Source of the DNA: Bryobacterales bacterium
GTDB taxonomy: Bacteria; Acidobacteriota; Terriglobia; Bryobacterales; Bryobacteraceae
Assembly: GCA_026954325.1 (NCBI GenBank)
Contig: JAIXKK010000227.1
Location: forward strand, 1 to 43,719
DNA: 43,719 bases
Reading direction: 5' to 3'
Each line of letters starts with the position of its first letter. The stretch's first letter is position 1. Position numbers and translations under genes: made by a program. This document shows, one piece after another, positions 25,943 to 34,563 of this stretch. Under the pieces are notes generated by a model that saw only the letters and a program-made list of their open reading frames with translations, was not told the origin of the DNA and searched no databases.

Positions 25943-26633
25943 GGAGGAACCTCGCCGTTGGTTGCGCGACGCCACCAACGTCGCCGTGCTTACAGGAGCC
26001 GGCATCTGCCGAAAGCGGTGTCCCCACTTTCCGTGGAACCGGCGGATTATGGCGCTCCTTCCGCCCCGAGGACCTTGCCACGCCGGAAGCCTTCGCCCGC
26101 AATCCGCTGCTCGTTTGGGAATGGTATGACTGGCGGCGAACCTTAATCGCCGCCGCCTGGCTCTCGTCGATCTCGAAACCCGCGCCTCTTCTTCCACCCT
26201 CATCACCCGGAACGTCGACGGCCTCCATGCCCGCGCCGGAAACAGCCGCATCGTCTACTTGCATGGCGGCATCTGGACCCCGCGCTGCACCGCCTGCGGA
26301 AAGGAAGAACAGAACCTTGAGACCCCGCTCCCTTCCCTGCCCCCGAAGTGTGCCTGCGGCGCAATTCAACGCCCCGGCGTCGTCTGGTTCGGCGAACCGC
26401 TGCCCCCGCATGCCTGGCTCGCCGCCGAACAAGCCGCGCGCCGCTGCGGCCTCTTCCTCGTCATCGGAACTTCCGCCGTCGTCATGCCCGCCGGCGGCCT
26501 TGCCTGCCTCGCCCGTCAAAGCGGCGCGCGCATCATCGAAATCAACTCCGCGGAAACCCGTCTGTCCTCCATCGCCGATGGCTCGCTCCGCGGACCCGCC
26601 GGCGCCATCCTCCCCGAACTGCTTCGCCCCTGA
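25929..26633 (+). pseudogene. Frameshifted Sir2-family NAD-dependent deacetylase
   Basis: Three frames together give a near-complete sirtuin. Frame 1 (25929-26006) reads TNVAVLTGAGI. Frame 2 (26008-26157) continues AESGVPTFRGTGGLW and WEWYDWRRTLIAAA. Frame 3 (26157-26633) gives LALVDLE, TRNVDGLHARAG, the HG of YLHGG, the zinc cysteines CTAC...CAC, VVWFGE, VIGTSAVV and IIEINSAETRL. The first lesion is a 2-nt loss inside GAGIS(A)ESG, best explained as one TC unit deleted from a TCTC. The second removes the expected P-N-x-x-H segment with a net frame change at about 26155. Both hit NAD-binding or structural motifs. The remainder is well preserved, so decay is recent, or one or both shifts are assembly errors. 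Confidence 0.8.
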
Positions 26634-26695
26634 GAACTCCGCAAAACCGCCGTCAGATGAAGAGATTTTCACCAACTCAATGACACCGCCACATC

Positions 26696-26714
26696 AGTAC
26701 CGTACACTGGTACT
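26696..26714 (+). promoter_or_regulatory. Inverted repeat abutting a start codon
   Basis: AGTACC-N7-GGTACT ends exactly at the base before the ATG at 26715. No Shine-Dalgarno sequence is visible in front of this gene. The element could be an operator or an mRNA hairpin covering the initiation region. Confidence 0.35.
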
Positions 26715-29483
26715 ATGAGCGCTTCGCGGTGGACAGCGCTCCTCATCTGGGCGTGGGTGGCGCAGGCTCAAACCAAGACCTCGCCCGAGTTGCAGAAGGC
26801 GATCGACGAGTTCCGTCTGCAGACTCGAAACCTGGGCCTTCGAGAGGATTCGGTGGTGAAAACCAATGGCAACGGGGCGAAGAAGCCCCGCTGGCACGGG
26901 AGAATCTTCGAAAATTTCCGCAACGATTTTCTCGATGCCGTCCCCCACGAAGTTGCCCAGCGGGGCGGCCGGAAGAATATCCTGCGCCGCAATCAGTTCG
27001 GCTTCAACGTAGCCGGACCGGTGGTCCTGCCGCGAATCTATGACGGCAGTGGTTCCACCTTCTTCACCTTCACCTTCGAGGGCATGCGCGAAAAGATCGG
27101 CCGGTCTCACCTCTTCACCATTCCCACCATGGGCGAGCGCGCCGGTGATTGGTCGGCCACTGTCGACGCCGCCGGAAATCCGCTCTCCATCTATGACTCG
27201 CGGACCACCGCTCCCAACCCTCGCTACGATCCCACTCAGCCCGTCACGGTCGACAACCTGCAATACAACCGCACGCCCTTCCCCGGCAATGTCATGCCCC
27301 AATCGCGATTGGACCCCGTCGCCCAGCGCGCCTTGCAGCTATATCCCGCCCCCAATACCGATGTCGGCCCCTTCTTCCGCAATAACTATTTCATCTTCAC
27401 GCCCGAGATCAACTCCGCCAACGGCGTCATTACTCGCGTCGACCACAACATCCGCCAGCGCCACCGCCTCGGCGTGGGAGTCAATTATTCCAAAGGCCAG
27501 GACGGGGCCGCGCCCTACTTCACCACCCTCGCCAACTCCGGCGGTGTCGTCCGCGACCGCCACAGCCGCCGCGGTTCCATCGAGCATGTCTTCACCGCCT
27601 CCCCTCAGGCTGTCAACACGCTCACCTTCGATGTGGCCTCTGACAAAATCGACTCCCTGCCCGAAAAGGACGCAAACGGAAACGTGTTCCCCAAGTACCG
27701 CTTCTCCCCCTATCTCTCCATGGGCCACGGTACTCCCGAGTTTCGTACCGCGCGCCATTCCTTCGCGCTCACCGACGGCTTTTCCTGGCGCCGCGGAGCG
27801 CACCGCTTCCGCATGACCGGCCAGGTGGTTCGCGAGAGGGTCAACGTCTTCGCTCCCCAGTATCCGGAAGGGGCCTTCACCTTCACCGATGGGCTCACCA
27901 GCCTGCCGGGTATCGTCAACACGGGCCATGCCTTCGCCAGTTTTGTCCTCGGCCAATCCGAATTTGCCGAGCAGAGCGTCGTCGCCTCCCCTTCCTACTT
28001 CCGGCGCACTTACTATCGCGCCTCCGCATCCGATCAGTGGGAGCTTCGCAAGGGACTCACCTTCGGCATCAGCCTCGGCTTGAATATGAGCAGCCCGCGC
28101 GTCGAGAAATATGACCGCCAGTCCACCGTATCCCTCACTGCCATCAACCCGCAAAACGGCCTTCCCGGCGCTCTCGTCGTGGCGAACCGGAACGGCCAGG
28201 GCCGCGCCTTTCAACCATTTCTCGTCAAGGCGGAACCAAGCGCCAGCCTCGCCTGGAACGTCCGCGGCAGCACCAAAACCGTCGCCCGCCTGGGCTATTC
28301 CCGGGGCTATTCCACGATTCCCATCTATTCCGCTCAATGGGGCACGCAGGCTTTCAACGGCTTGCCCACCTGGATCTCCGCGAATCCGCAGTTGACGCCC
28401 GCGGTCGTGCTTTCGCAAGGCTTGCCTCCCACCGGCATCACCTTCCCGGACACCCGCCCCGACGCGGCCAACAACACCGTCGCTGACCTGATCGAGCCCA
28501 CCGGCCGCCAGCCTACCTATCAGTCCGCCTCTCTCTCCGTCGAGCGTGAACTCCCGGGTTCCACGGTTCTCACGGTGGGAGCCGGCCACTCCGACGGCCG
28601 CAATCTCCTGCTCGGCAACGGCGGTTCCAACCCTAACGCCATCCCCCTCTCCTCCCTGCAATACCGCGATCAGTTGAATAACGAAATCTTTAACGCTTCC
28701 CAACGGCCCTATCCACAATACAAACGGTTCGACATCTACAGTTCCTGGCCCGAAGGCCGTTACCAGCGCGATGCCGGCTACCTCCGCGTCGAGAAACGCA
28801 CCTCCGGCGGGCTTTCCGTCTCCGCCTACTACGAATTTTCCAAGCAGATGGATGACTACTCGGGTCCTTACGGCGTCCAGGACTATTACAACCGCAAGAA
28901 CGAATGGGCCCTCACCGCCGGCAACAATCCGCAGCGGCTCACGCTCACCTATAATTACGATCTGCCCTTCGGCGCCAATCACACCCTCCTTGCCGTAACC
29001 GACTGGCGCCGCTACTTCGTCGAAGGCTGGTCCTTCAGCGGCGTCACCTCCTGGGCGAGCGGCGACCCTCTCGCCCCTCACCCGATGTTCAATAACACGG
29101 GCGGAGTCGTCGATGCGCTGAACGTCAACGTCGTCCCCGGAGTCGACCCCCATGTTCCCAACCCGGGCCCCGATTTGTGGTTCAACCCCGCCGCCTTTGC
29201 CCAGCCCGCGGATTTCACCATCGGCAATGCCTCCCGCACCAGCCCCACTCTGCGCCTGCCCGGCAGCCAGAATCACGACCTTGCCCTCAACAAGCGCTTC
29301 TCCCTCTCCACGGAAAAGAGCGTCGAACTGAGCATGGTCGGCTTGAACGTCATTAACCACGCCAACTGGAACAGTCCCGATGTCAACATCGGCACGGCCT
29401 CGGCCCCCAACGTGAACGCCGGAAAGATCATCGGTTCTCACGGGGGAAGGGTGATCCAACTCGGATTGAGGTTCAGCTTTTGA
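26715..29483 (+). CDS. Oar-like TonB-dependent receptor barrel lacking the plug domain
   Basis: The protein has 922 residues with a signal peptide ending near VAQAQ. Barrel homology begins at about residue 60 with RWHGRIFENFRNDFLDA, then RRNQFGFNVAGPVVLPRIYD and FEGMREK, matching residues 240 onward of the full-length Oar protein encoded at 34564-38046. About 180 residues present in the latter are missing: the carboxypeptidase-regulatory-like domain and the whole plug. What precedes the barrel is a short helical, polar segment (SPELQKAIDEFRLQTRNLGL). The rest has typical barrel strands and ends with RVIQLGLRFSF, a good C-terminal beta-signal. It is the first gene of an overlapping three-gene operon. 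It may be a true plug-less outer-membrane protein or a degenerate receptor; no frameshift is visible. Confidence 0.85.
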   Translation: MSASRWTALLIWAWVAQAQTKTSPELQKAIDEFRLQTRNLGLREDSVVKTNGNGAKKPRWHGRIFENFRNDFLDAVPHEVAQRGGRKNILRRNQFGFNVAGPVVLPRIYDGSGSTFFTFTFEGMREKIGRSHLFTIPTMGERAGDWSATVDAAGNPLSIYDSRTTAPNPRYDPTQPVTVDNLQYNRTPFPGNVMPQSRLDPVAQRALQLYPAPNTDVGPFFRNNYFIFTPEINSANGVITRVDHNIRQRHRLGVGVNYSKGQDGAAPYFTTLANSGGVVRDRHSRRGSIEHVFTASPQAVNTLTFDVASDKIDSLPEKDANGNVFPKYRFSPYLSMGHGTPEFRTARHSFALTDGFSWRRGAHRFRMTGQVVRERVNVFAPQYPEGAFTFTDGLTSLPGIVNTGHAFASFVLGQSEFAEQSVVASPSYFRRTYYRASASDQWELRKGLTFGISLGLNMSSPRVEKYDRQSTVSLTAINPQNGLPGALVVANRNGQGRAFQPFLVKAEPSASLAWNVRGSTKTVARLGYSRGYSTIPIYSAQWGTQAFNGLPTWISANPQLTPAVVLSQGLPPTGITFPDTRPDAANNTVADLIEPTGRQPTYQSASLSVERELPGSTVLTVGAGHSDGRNLLLGNGGSNPNAIPLSSLQYRDQLNNEIFNASQRPYPQYKRFDIYSSWPEGRYQRDAGYLRVEKRTSGGLSVSAYYEFSKQMDDYSGPYGVQDYYNRKNEWALTAGNNPQRLTLTYNYDLPFGANHTLLAVTDWRRYFVEGWSFSGVTSWASGDPLAPHPMFNNTGGVVDALNVNVVPGVDPHVPNPGPDLWFNPAAFAQPADFTIGNASRTSPTLRLPGSQNHDLALNKRFSLSTEKSVELSMVGLNVINHANWNSPDVNIGTASAPNVNAGKIIGSHGGRVIQLGLRFSF

Positions 29484-30412
29484 TCCGCTTCGCTTCAGTC
29501 CTGTTCCTCTCGGCCCTCGCCTGGAGCGCTCCCCCGCCGCCGCCCCCCTCGCGAGCCGTGATGCGCATCCCCTTCTGGTCGCCGGACAACGCCGCCGTGC
29601 CCAAGGATGACATCCACGTGAAACTGAACGGCAAGCCCGCCCAGGTGTCCCGCTACATCGGCGCGAAAGACGACCTGCTCATCCTGCTGGTGCTTGACTG
29701 GTCCGGCGATCTTTCCCTTATTGACGCCGCGCGCGGATCTCTCATTGCGGCCACGGAAAAGCTGCCGCCCAACGCACGGGTCGGACTGCTCCGCGTTCAG
29801 GATGGCCTCCGGGTCCTTCTGGACCCGGGCACGGACCGCGCCCAACTTGCCGATATCCTTCGCGGCATCGCCGTCACCGCGCGCCCCGGCCTGCTCGACG
29901 CCATCGAACCCGTGCAGCGCCTCGGCGATGATATCGCCGCCAAGGCCCATGTTCGCGTCGCCGCCCTCTACGTCAGCGACAGCGACATCACCGCCTATCG
30001 CGAAGACTACACCAACCCCGTCGTCAATAGCTCCGATTCGCACGATATGAGCAGGCGCTTCCCCGAGGGTCTGATTCAGGAAAAAATCCGCCAGTTGAAG
30101 TCTACCGTTCTGGGCGGGGAAACCCCTATCTTTCTCGTCCACCTCGACTACCGCAGCGACCGCTTGAACACCGCCTATCAAACCGGATTGCTCGAACTGG
30201 CCCTGGCCTCGGGTGGAGCCGCCGAATTCTGCCGCTCCCTGGCCGAGATTCCCGCCTCCATCGATAAGGTCATGGGCAATCTCCTATCCCACCAGAGCGT
30301 CGAGGTAGAATGGCAGCCTGGCAAGACTAAACAGGTGGATGTGGCCATTGACGCGCAAGGTCGCACCCTGCGCTTCCGCCCACGCCGCCAATTGGGAGCA
30401 AGAAAACGATGA
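29480..30412 (+). CDS. Secreted VWA-like protein with degenerate MIDAS
   Basis: The protein has 310 residues with a TTG start that overlaps the barrel gene by 4 bp (TTGA). A signal peptide (FASVLFLSALAWSA) is followed by a Pro run and a beta-rich segment, then a von Willebrand factor A-like domain from about residue 65. The MIDAS motif is DWSGD (73-77) instead of DxSxS, and the final metal-loop region is YVSDSDI, so metal binding may be lost or altered. The domain order and the opening (PKDDIHVKLNGKPAQV) resemble TIGR03436 VWFA-related acidobacterial proteins such as the one at 38138-39163. It sits between a plug-less barrel and a coiled-coil gene, which suggests a role in the same envelope complex. 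Confidence 0.78.
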   Translation: MIRFASVLFLSALAWSAPPPPPPSRAVMRIPFWSPDNAAVPKDDIHVKLNGKPAQVSRYIGAKDDLLILLVLDWSGDLSLIDAARGSLIAATEKLPPNARVGLLRVQDGLRVLLDPGTDRAQLADILRGIAVTARPGLLDAIEPVQRLGDDIAAKAHVRVAALYVSDSDITAYREDYTNPVVNSSDSHDMSRRFPEGLIQEKIRQLKSTVLGGETPIFLVHLDYRSDRLNTAYQTGLLELALASGGAAEFCRSLAEIPASIDKVMGNLLSHQSVEVEWQPGKTKQVDVAIDAQGRTLRFRPRRQLGARKR

Positions 30413-31245
30413 ACCGCTGGATTGTCGCCATTGTCCTCGCGGCGCTGGCCGGCGCCGGCATCGGCTACTGGAGGGGCGCCTCCATCCGTGCCAGGCTTGC
30501 CCAGGACGCCGCGCGTTTGCAACAGGCGGAAGCCGGTCTCCGTACCCGCCTCGAGGCCTCCGAAAAGGAGCGCGACTCGCTCCGCGCCGCCCAGGCTGCC
30601 GCCGCCGAACATCCGCCCGTGCCCCCTCCCGCTCCCCGGCCCAAGCCGAATGTCGATGAATCCACTACCCGTTACCAACTGGTTCAGATGCTCGAGGAGA
30701 GGACCCGCGAGTTGGAAGCCGCCGACAACTCCATCCAGCAGTTGCAGACCAAACTCTCCGAGATGGACGGCCGCATCACCCAGTTGACAGACCAGCAGAA
30801 CCGCCTCCAGGCATCCGAGGTCGAACTGCGCGAGCGCCTTGACGCGGCGTCTAAACAGGCCGCCGACCTCGACCAGTTACTGAAAGCCCGCGAAAAGCGC
30901 CTCGCCGATGTCGAACTCACCAATCAGCAACTGCGCGGCAGGACGGATGATTCCGCGCGCCGCCTGGCCGGCTTACGTAAACTTTCCGGCGACCTCGAAG
31001 ATCTCACGCAGCGCCGCGAAGCTTATATGACCAACATCCTCGGCCGCTACCGCGAGGCCACGGACCTCTTCCGCGCCATGTCCCTGCGCCTCGACAATCC
31101 ACGCGAGTCCACCACCCTCTCGGGAAGCGACCTCTCGCGCATCCAGAACGCCGTCAGCCTCGCCGAGGAAGACATGCGCCAGTTGCGCGCCCTCAACACC
31201 AGGGCGTCCCGCCTTCAGAAGGAAATGAAATCGGCCGCCCAGTAG
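30409..31245 (+). CDS. Membrane-anchored proline-rich coiled-coil protein
   Basis: The protein has 278 residues; the ATG overlaps the preceding stop (ATGA). The N-terminal transmembrane anchor is at residues 3-21 (IVAIVLAALAGAGIGYW), with a first coiled coil at ~25-66. A proline-rich spacer PPVPPPAPRPKP lies at 69-80 and a long coiled coil at ~87-200 (repeated LEERTRELEAADNSIQQLQ-like heptads). Residues ~205-275 are a further helical segment with a Ser/Thr-rich break (ESTTLSGSDLS). It should be anchored in the inner membrane and project into the periplasm. The proline spacer recalls TonB-type periplasm-spanning linkers, an analogy only. It is the last gene of the operon. Confidence 0.8.
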   Translation: MNRWIVAIVLAALAGAGIGYWRGASIRARLAQDAARLQQAEAGLRTRLEASEKERDSLRAAQAAAAEHPPVPPPAPRPKPNVDESTTRYQLVQMLEERTRELEAADNSIQQLQTKLSEMDGRITQLTDQQNRLQASEVELRERLDAASKQAADLDQLLKAREKRLADVELTNQQLRGRTDDSARRLAGLRKLSGDLEDLTQRREAYMTNILGRYREATDLFRAMSLRLDNPRESTTLSGSDLSRIQNAVSLAEEDMRQLRALNTRASRLQKEMKSAAQ

Positions 31246-31246
31246 T

Positions 31247-31266
31247 CTGCTCCGCGGGCGGAGCAG
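31247..31266 (+). terminator. Hairpin directly after the three-gene operon
   Basis: A perfect 8-bp GC-rich stem CTGCTCCG/CGGAGCAG with a 4-nt loop starts two bases after the stop codon at 31245. It has no following T tract, so it may be a weak or Rho-aided terminator or a 3'-end stabiliser. The remaining gap to 31402 shows no gene. Confidence 0.45.
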
Positions 31267-31402
31267 CGGACACCCATCTTGTTATCCGCGGACTGCAATT
31301 CGCTCGACTTCATCGAACGGGACATCACTGGTCCGTTGCAAAGTCATTCGCGGGCAGGGGGGCCGGTTGTATCTTTCTCCAGTGGCCACCGCTGCCGGCA
31401 GC

Positions 31403-32275
31403 CTATTTTGGACCCGGCTCCACATGCACCAGCACGTCGGCCACCCATTCCAGCCGGTCGCGAACCCGGCGCCGCACATCCCGGGCAATCTCATGGGATT
31501 CCCGCACGGTCAGGTCCGGGTCCACCTCGAGATGGAGATCCACGTGATACTGCAAGCCGGTCTTGCGCGCATAGCATTTCTCCACCAGCAGCACCCCCGG
31601 CGCCTCACCGGCCACGCCGCGGATCTCCTCAATCAATGCCGGATCGGGCATCGTGTCCATCAACTGAAGCGTGGAATCGCGCGTCACTTTCACTCCGAGG
31701 TAGATGACGATGATCCCCACGAGGATGCCGCCCACGTGGTCCGCCGCCAGAAAGCGCGACGGATCATAGAGGGTCAGCCCCAGCGAGCACAGCGCCACCA
31801 CGCCGGAGAGAATGTCCACGGTGTCGTTCCATGCGTCCGCCCGCAACCCTTCGCTCCGCGTCTTGCGCGCAAAATGAAACTTCGCGGTGGAAAGCCCGGT
31901 CTTCATCAGGATGGAAAACACGAGCGCCCAGGCGGCGTAGGCTTGCGGGGGCGGATGGATTTCATACATCCTGCCCGTGGCGTTGATGGAAATGGCCGCT
32001 CCGGCGACCGCGAGCATGATCCCCACGACGAAGCCGCTCAGGGTTTCGAGCCTCCCGTGCCCGTACGGGTGATCTTCATCCGCCGGACGCGCCGCCGCGG
32101 CAAGTCCGAACAGCACCACTCCGGAAGCCACCACATCACTTGCCGACTCGAACCCGTCAGCCAGCACCGAAGTCGAGCCGGCCAGAACGCCGGCCGTAAC
32201 CTTGATCAACGCCAGCATCCCGCTGATGGTCATCGAAAGGATCGCGACCCGCGGGGCTGTGAGCTTCTTCCACAT
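31403..32275 (-). CDS. Cation diffusion facilitator (CDF) metal exporter
   Basis: The protein has 290 residues with about six hydrophobic segments. TM2 holds LADGFESASD with D40, E43 and D47 on one face. The loop HPYGHGRLETL (69-79) is a hallmark of the family. TM5 has RADAWNDTVD (D147, D151). The soluble C-terminal domain includes HVDLHLEVDPDLTVRESHE, the ferredoxin-like metal-sensing fold. Family members export Zn, Fe, Co, Cd or Mn by proton antiport; the TM2 set with Glu is not the canonical Zn HxxxD/DxxxD, so the metal is uncertain. It begins 2 bp after typA and is probably cotranscribed. Confidence 0.92.
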   Translation of the reverse strand: MWKKLTAPRVAILSMTISGMLALIKVTAGVLAGSTSVLADGFESASDVVASGVVLFGLAAAARPADEDHPYGHGRLETLSGFVVGIMLAVAGAAISINATGRMYEIHPPPQAYAAWALVFSILMKTGLSTAKFHFARKTRSEGLRADAWNDTVDILSGVVALCSLGLTLYDPSRFLAADHVGGILVGIIVIYLGVKVTRDSTLQLMDTMPDPALIEEIRGVAGEAPGVLLVEKCYARKTGLQYHVDLHLEVDPDLTVRESHEIARDVRRRVRDRLEWVADVLVHVEPGPK

Positions 32276-32277
32276 GT

Positions 32278-34080
32278 TCAGCGCTGGTTCGCCCTGAGGA
32301 TCTTCTTCCGCAAGCGGATGGATTGAGGCGTTACCTCCACGAATTCGTCCTCGCGGATGAACTCGATTGCCTGCTCGAGGTTCAGCAACCGCGGGGGCAC
32401 CAGCCGGATGGCCTCATCCGCCGTTGACGAGCGCATGTTCGTGAGCTTCTTCTCCTTGACGATGTTCACGTCAAGATCGTTTTCGCGCGCGTTCTCGCCG
32501 ATGATCATCCCCTCGTACACATCGGTTCCCGGCGTGATGAAGATCTCTCCGCGCTCCTGCAAATTGAAGATCGCGTATCCGGTGGTCTTCCCCGGACGGT
32601 CGGCGATCAGCGACCCCGTCGGCCGCATCGGAATCTCGCCCTGCCATTCGATGTAGCCCGCAAACAGCGAGTTCATGATGGCCGTGCCTTTAGTGTCGGT
32701 GAGCATTTCGCTTCGCAGCCCGATGAGGCCTCGAGAGGGAACGTGGAGCTCGAGCCGCACGCGTCCCGACCCGTGATTGACCATCTTCGTCATCTTGCCC
32801 TTGCGCGTGCCCATTTTTTCCATCACCGTCCCCACGAACTGCTCGGGACAATCGACGGTGAGTTGCTCCAAGGGCTCCCGCACCTTCCCGTCGATGGTCT
32901 TGGTGAGGATCTCCGGCTTGCCCACCATCAGTTCATAGCCTTCCCTGCGCATCATCTCGATGAGGATGGCCAGTTGCAGTTCTCCGCGCCCCATCACCTT
33001 GAAGGCATCCGGGCCGCCCGCCTGTTCCACTTTCAACGAAACGTTGGTCAGCAGTTCTTTTTGCAGGCGGTCGCGCAGATGCCGCGAAGTGACGAACTGC
33101 CCTTCCTTACCGGAAAACGGCGACGTGTTGATGGTGAACGTCATTGCGATCGTCGGCTCGTCGATTTGCAGCGGCGGCAGCGGAGCAGGGGTTTCCGGAT
33201 GGGATACGGTCTCCCCGATCGTGATCCCTTCCACGCCCGCGATGGCCAGCACTTGTCCCGGCACGGCCACCGTCTCATCCACGCGTTTGAGCCCTTCAAA
33301 GGAGAACATCTTCGTGATCCGCGTTTTTTGAATGGCGCCCCCGAGTTTGCAGACGCTCACTTCATCGCCCAGGCGCAGCGTGCCGCTCACCACCCGCCCG
33401 ATGGCCAGACGCCCCAGGTACTCGCTGTAATCGAGGTTCGCCACCTGAAGTTGCAGCACTCCCTCGGGATCGCCCGCCGGGCCGGGAATGTTCTTCAGGA
33501 TGGATTCAAACAACGGCCGCAGATCCGCCGGCGGATCCTCGAGCGCCGTCTTCGCCACCCCGGCTTTGGCGTTCGCGTAGATGATGGGAAAGTCCAGTTG
33601 ATCCTCGCTCGCATCGAGGTCGATGAAGAGGTCGAATACCTCGTTCAACACTTCCTGCACCCGGGCGTCGGGGCGGTCGATCTTGTTGATCACGAGAATG
33701 GGATTGAGCCGCGCCTCCAGCGCTTTCATCAGCACGTAGCGCGTCTGCGGAAGCGGGCCTTCGCTCGCATCCACCAGCAGCATCACGCCGTCCACCATCG
33801 TCAACGCCCGCTCCACCTCGCCGCCGAAATCGGCGTGGCCCGGGGTGTCGACAATGTTGATCTTCACGCCTCCGTAATGGACGCCCGTCGTCTTTGCCAG
33901 AATCGTGATCCCGCGCTCGCGTTCGAGCGCGTTGGAATCCATTACCCGTTCGGCGACCTCTTCATTTGACCGGAAAATGCCGCTCTGGTGGAGCATCGCG
34001 TCCACCAGGGTGGTCTTGCCATGGTCGACGTGCGCAATGATAGCTATGTTGCGAATCGTTTCGTTACGGAGTTTCTGCAT
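32278..34080 (-). CDS. typA: Ribosome-binding GTPase TypA/BipA
   Basis: The protein has 600 residues from the ATG at 34080; an upstream in-frame start at 34140 adds 20 residues without family support. The G domain shows AHVDHGKTT (P-loop, 16-24), RERGITI (switch I), DTPGH (G3), NKID (G4) and a G5-like region. Then come EF-Tu domain II, EF-G-like domains III and V (GRGELQLAILIEMMRREGYE) and the BipA-specific C-terminal domain. The protein is a translational GTPase involved in ribosome assembly and stress or cold adaptation. It is followed 2 bp later by the CDF transporter gene, an association I do not recall as general. Confidence 0.97.
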   Translation of the reverse strand: MQKLRNETIRNIAIIAHVDHGKTTLVDAMLHQSGIFRSNEEVAERVMDSNALERERGITILAKTTGVHYGGVKINIVDTPGHADFGGEVERALTMVDGVMLLVDASEGPLPQTRYVLMKALEARLNPILVINKIDRPDARVQEVLNEVFDLFIDLDASEDQLDFPIIYANAKAGVAKTALEDPPADLRPLFESILKNIPGPAGDPEGVLQLQVANLDYSEYLGRLAIGRVVSGTLRLGDEVSVCKLGGAIQKTRITKMFSFEGLKRVDETVAVPGQVLAIAGVEGITIGETVSHPETPAPLPPLQIDEPTIAMTFTINTSPFSGKEGQFVTSRHLRDRLQKELLTNVSLKVEQAGGPDAFKVMGRGELQLAILIEMMRREGYELMVGKPEILTKTIDGKVREPLEQLTVDCPEQFVGTVMEKMGTRKGKMTKMVNHGSGRVRLELHVPSRGLIGLRSEMLTDTKGTAIMNSLFAGYIEWQGEIPMRPTGSLIADRPGKTTGYAIFNLQERGEIFITPGTDVYEGMIIGENARENDLDVNIVKEKKLTNMRSSTADEAIRLVPPRLLNLEQAIEFIREDEFVEVTPQSIRLRKKILRANQR

Positions 34081-34143
34081 GCGGAATATTGTGCGGGAAA
34101 TCCCATTGTCGCATGCGGCCCAAGCAGGCGTCTCGCTCACAAC

Positions 34144-34176
34144 GGCGCGCGGCGGTCTGCATTACCGCCGCGCGCC
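34144..34176 (-). terminator. Strong GC hairpin after the Oar remnant
   Basis: A perfect 12-bp all-GC stem (34144-34155 with 34165-34176) has a 9-nt loop. It lies 16 bp beyond the stop of the Oar C-terminal remnant and upstream of typA. No clear T tract follows on the minus strand. It probably ends transcription of the Oar locus. Confidence 0.55.
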
Positions 34177-34192
34177 GCGCCCGGCGTAGTTC

Positions 34193-34549
34193 CTACCAGT
34201 AGACTTTCCGCGCCACCTGCATCTGGAGCGGATTGTTCACCTGGCCGTTGACTACACCAAAGGCCGCCGAGTTCGGATTCATGTTTCTCGCGTGGAACAC
34301 TGTCCGGTTGAACATGCGGAGCATCTCCCAACGGAAACCCGCGCGGAAAGACGCCTTGACGGGAGACGCCTTCGCCGTGCTGATTTTCTCGGTGCGCGCC
34401 GGGCCTGTTCGATCCATAAAACGGTCCACTGCCGGATCGAACTTATCACCTTTTACCGGCGCGCGCCAGCGGAGATGGGGCAGGAGATGGGAGAGAGCGG
34501 GATGGGAAACCCGCTCGCGTTAGTGAGGATGCCGGCGCATCAGCCGCCG
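34193..34549 (-). pseudogene. Decayed C-terminal remnant of an Oar-like receptor gene
   Basis: The minus strand reads ASGFPIPLS, then WRAPVKGDKFDPAVDRFMD, then FRAGFRWEMLRMFNRTVF and FGVVNGQVNNPLQMQVARK, ending VYW and a stop. Each block aligns to the C-terminal ~150 residues of the intact neighbour (ASGFPIALS, WRAPLKGGKFDPAVDKFLN, FRADFRWEMFNMFNRTVF). Between blocks there is an internal stop (TGA in a GG*C context at 34541-34549), a frame change and an internal loss of roughly 27 residues. It is what remains of a second receptor gene, or a partial tandem duplication. Only the last 78 codons are still open. Confidence 0.8.
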
Positions 34550-34563
34550 GTGGCGTCTCGAAT

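Noticed and set aside
25943..26251. Upstream extension of the HDOD gene
   Set aside because: It lies over the sirtuin sequence and is Arg-rich without motifs; GAGG precedes the ATG at 25942.
27339..29459. Minus-strand open frame (706 codons) opposite the plug-less barrel gene
   Set aside because: Antisense shadow of a C-ending-codon gene; no recognisable domain, low-complexity G/V/E composition.
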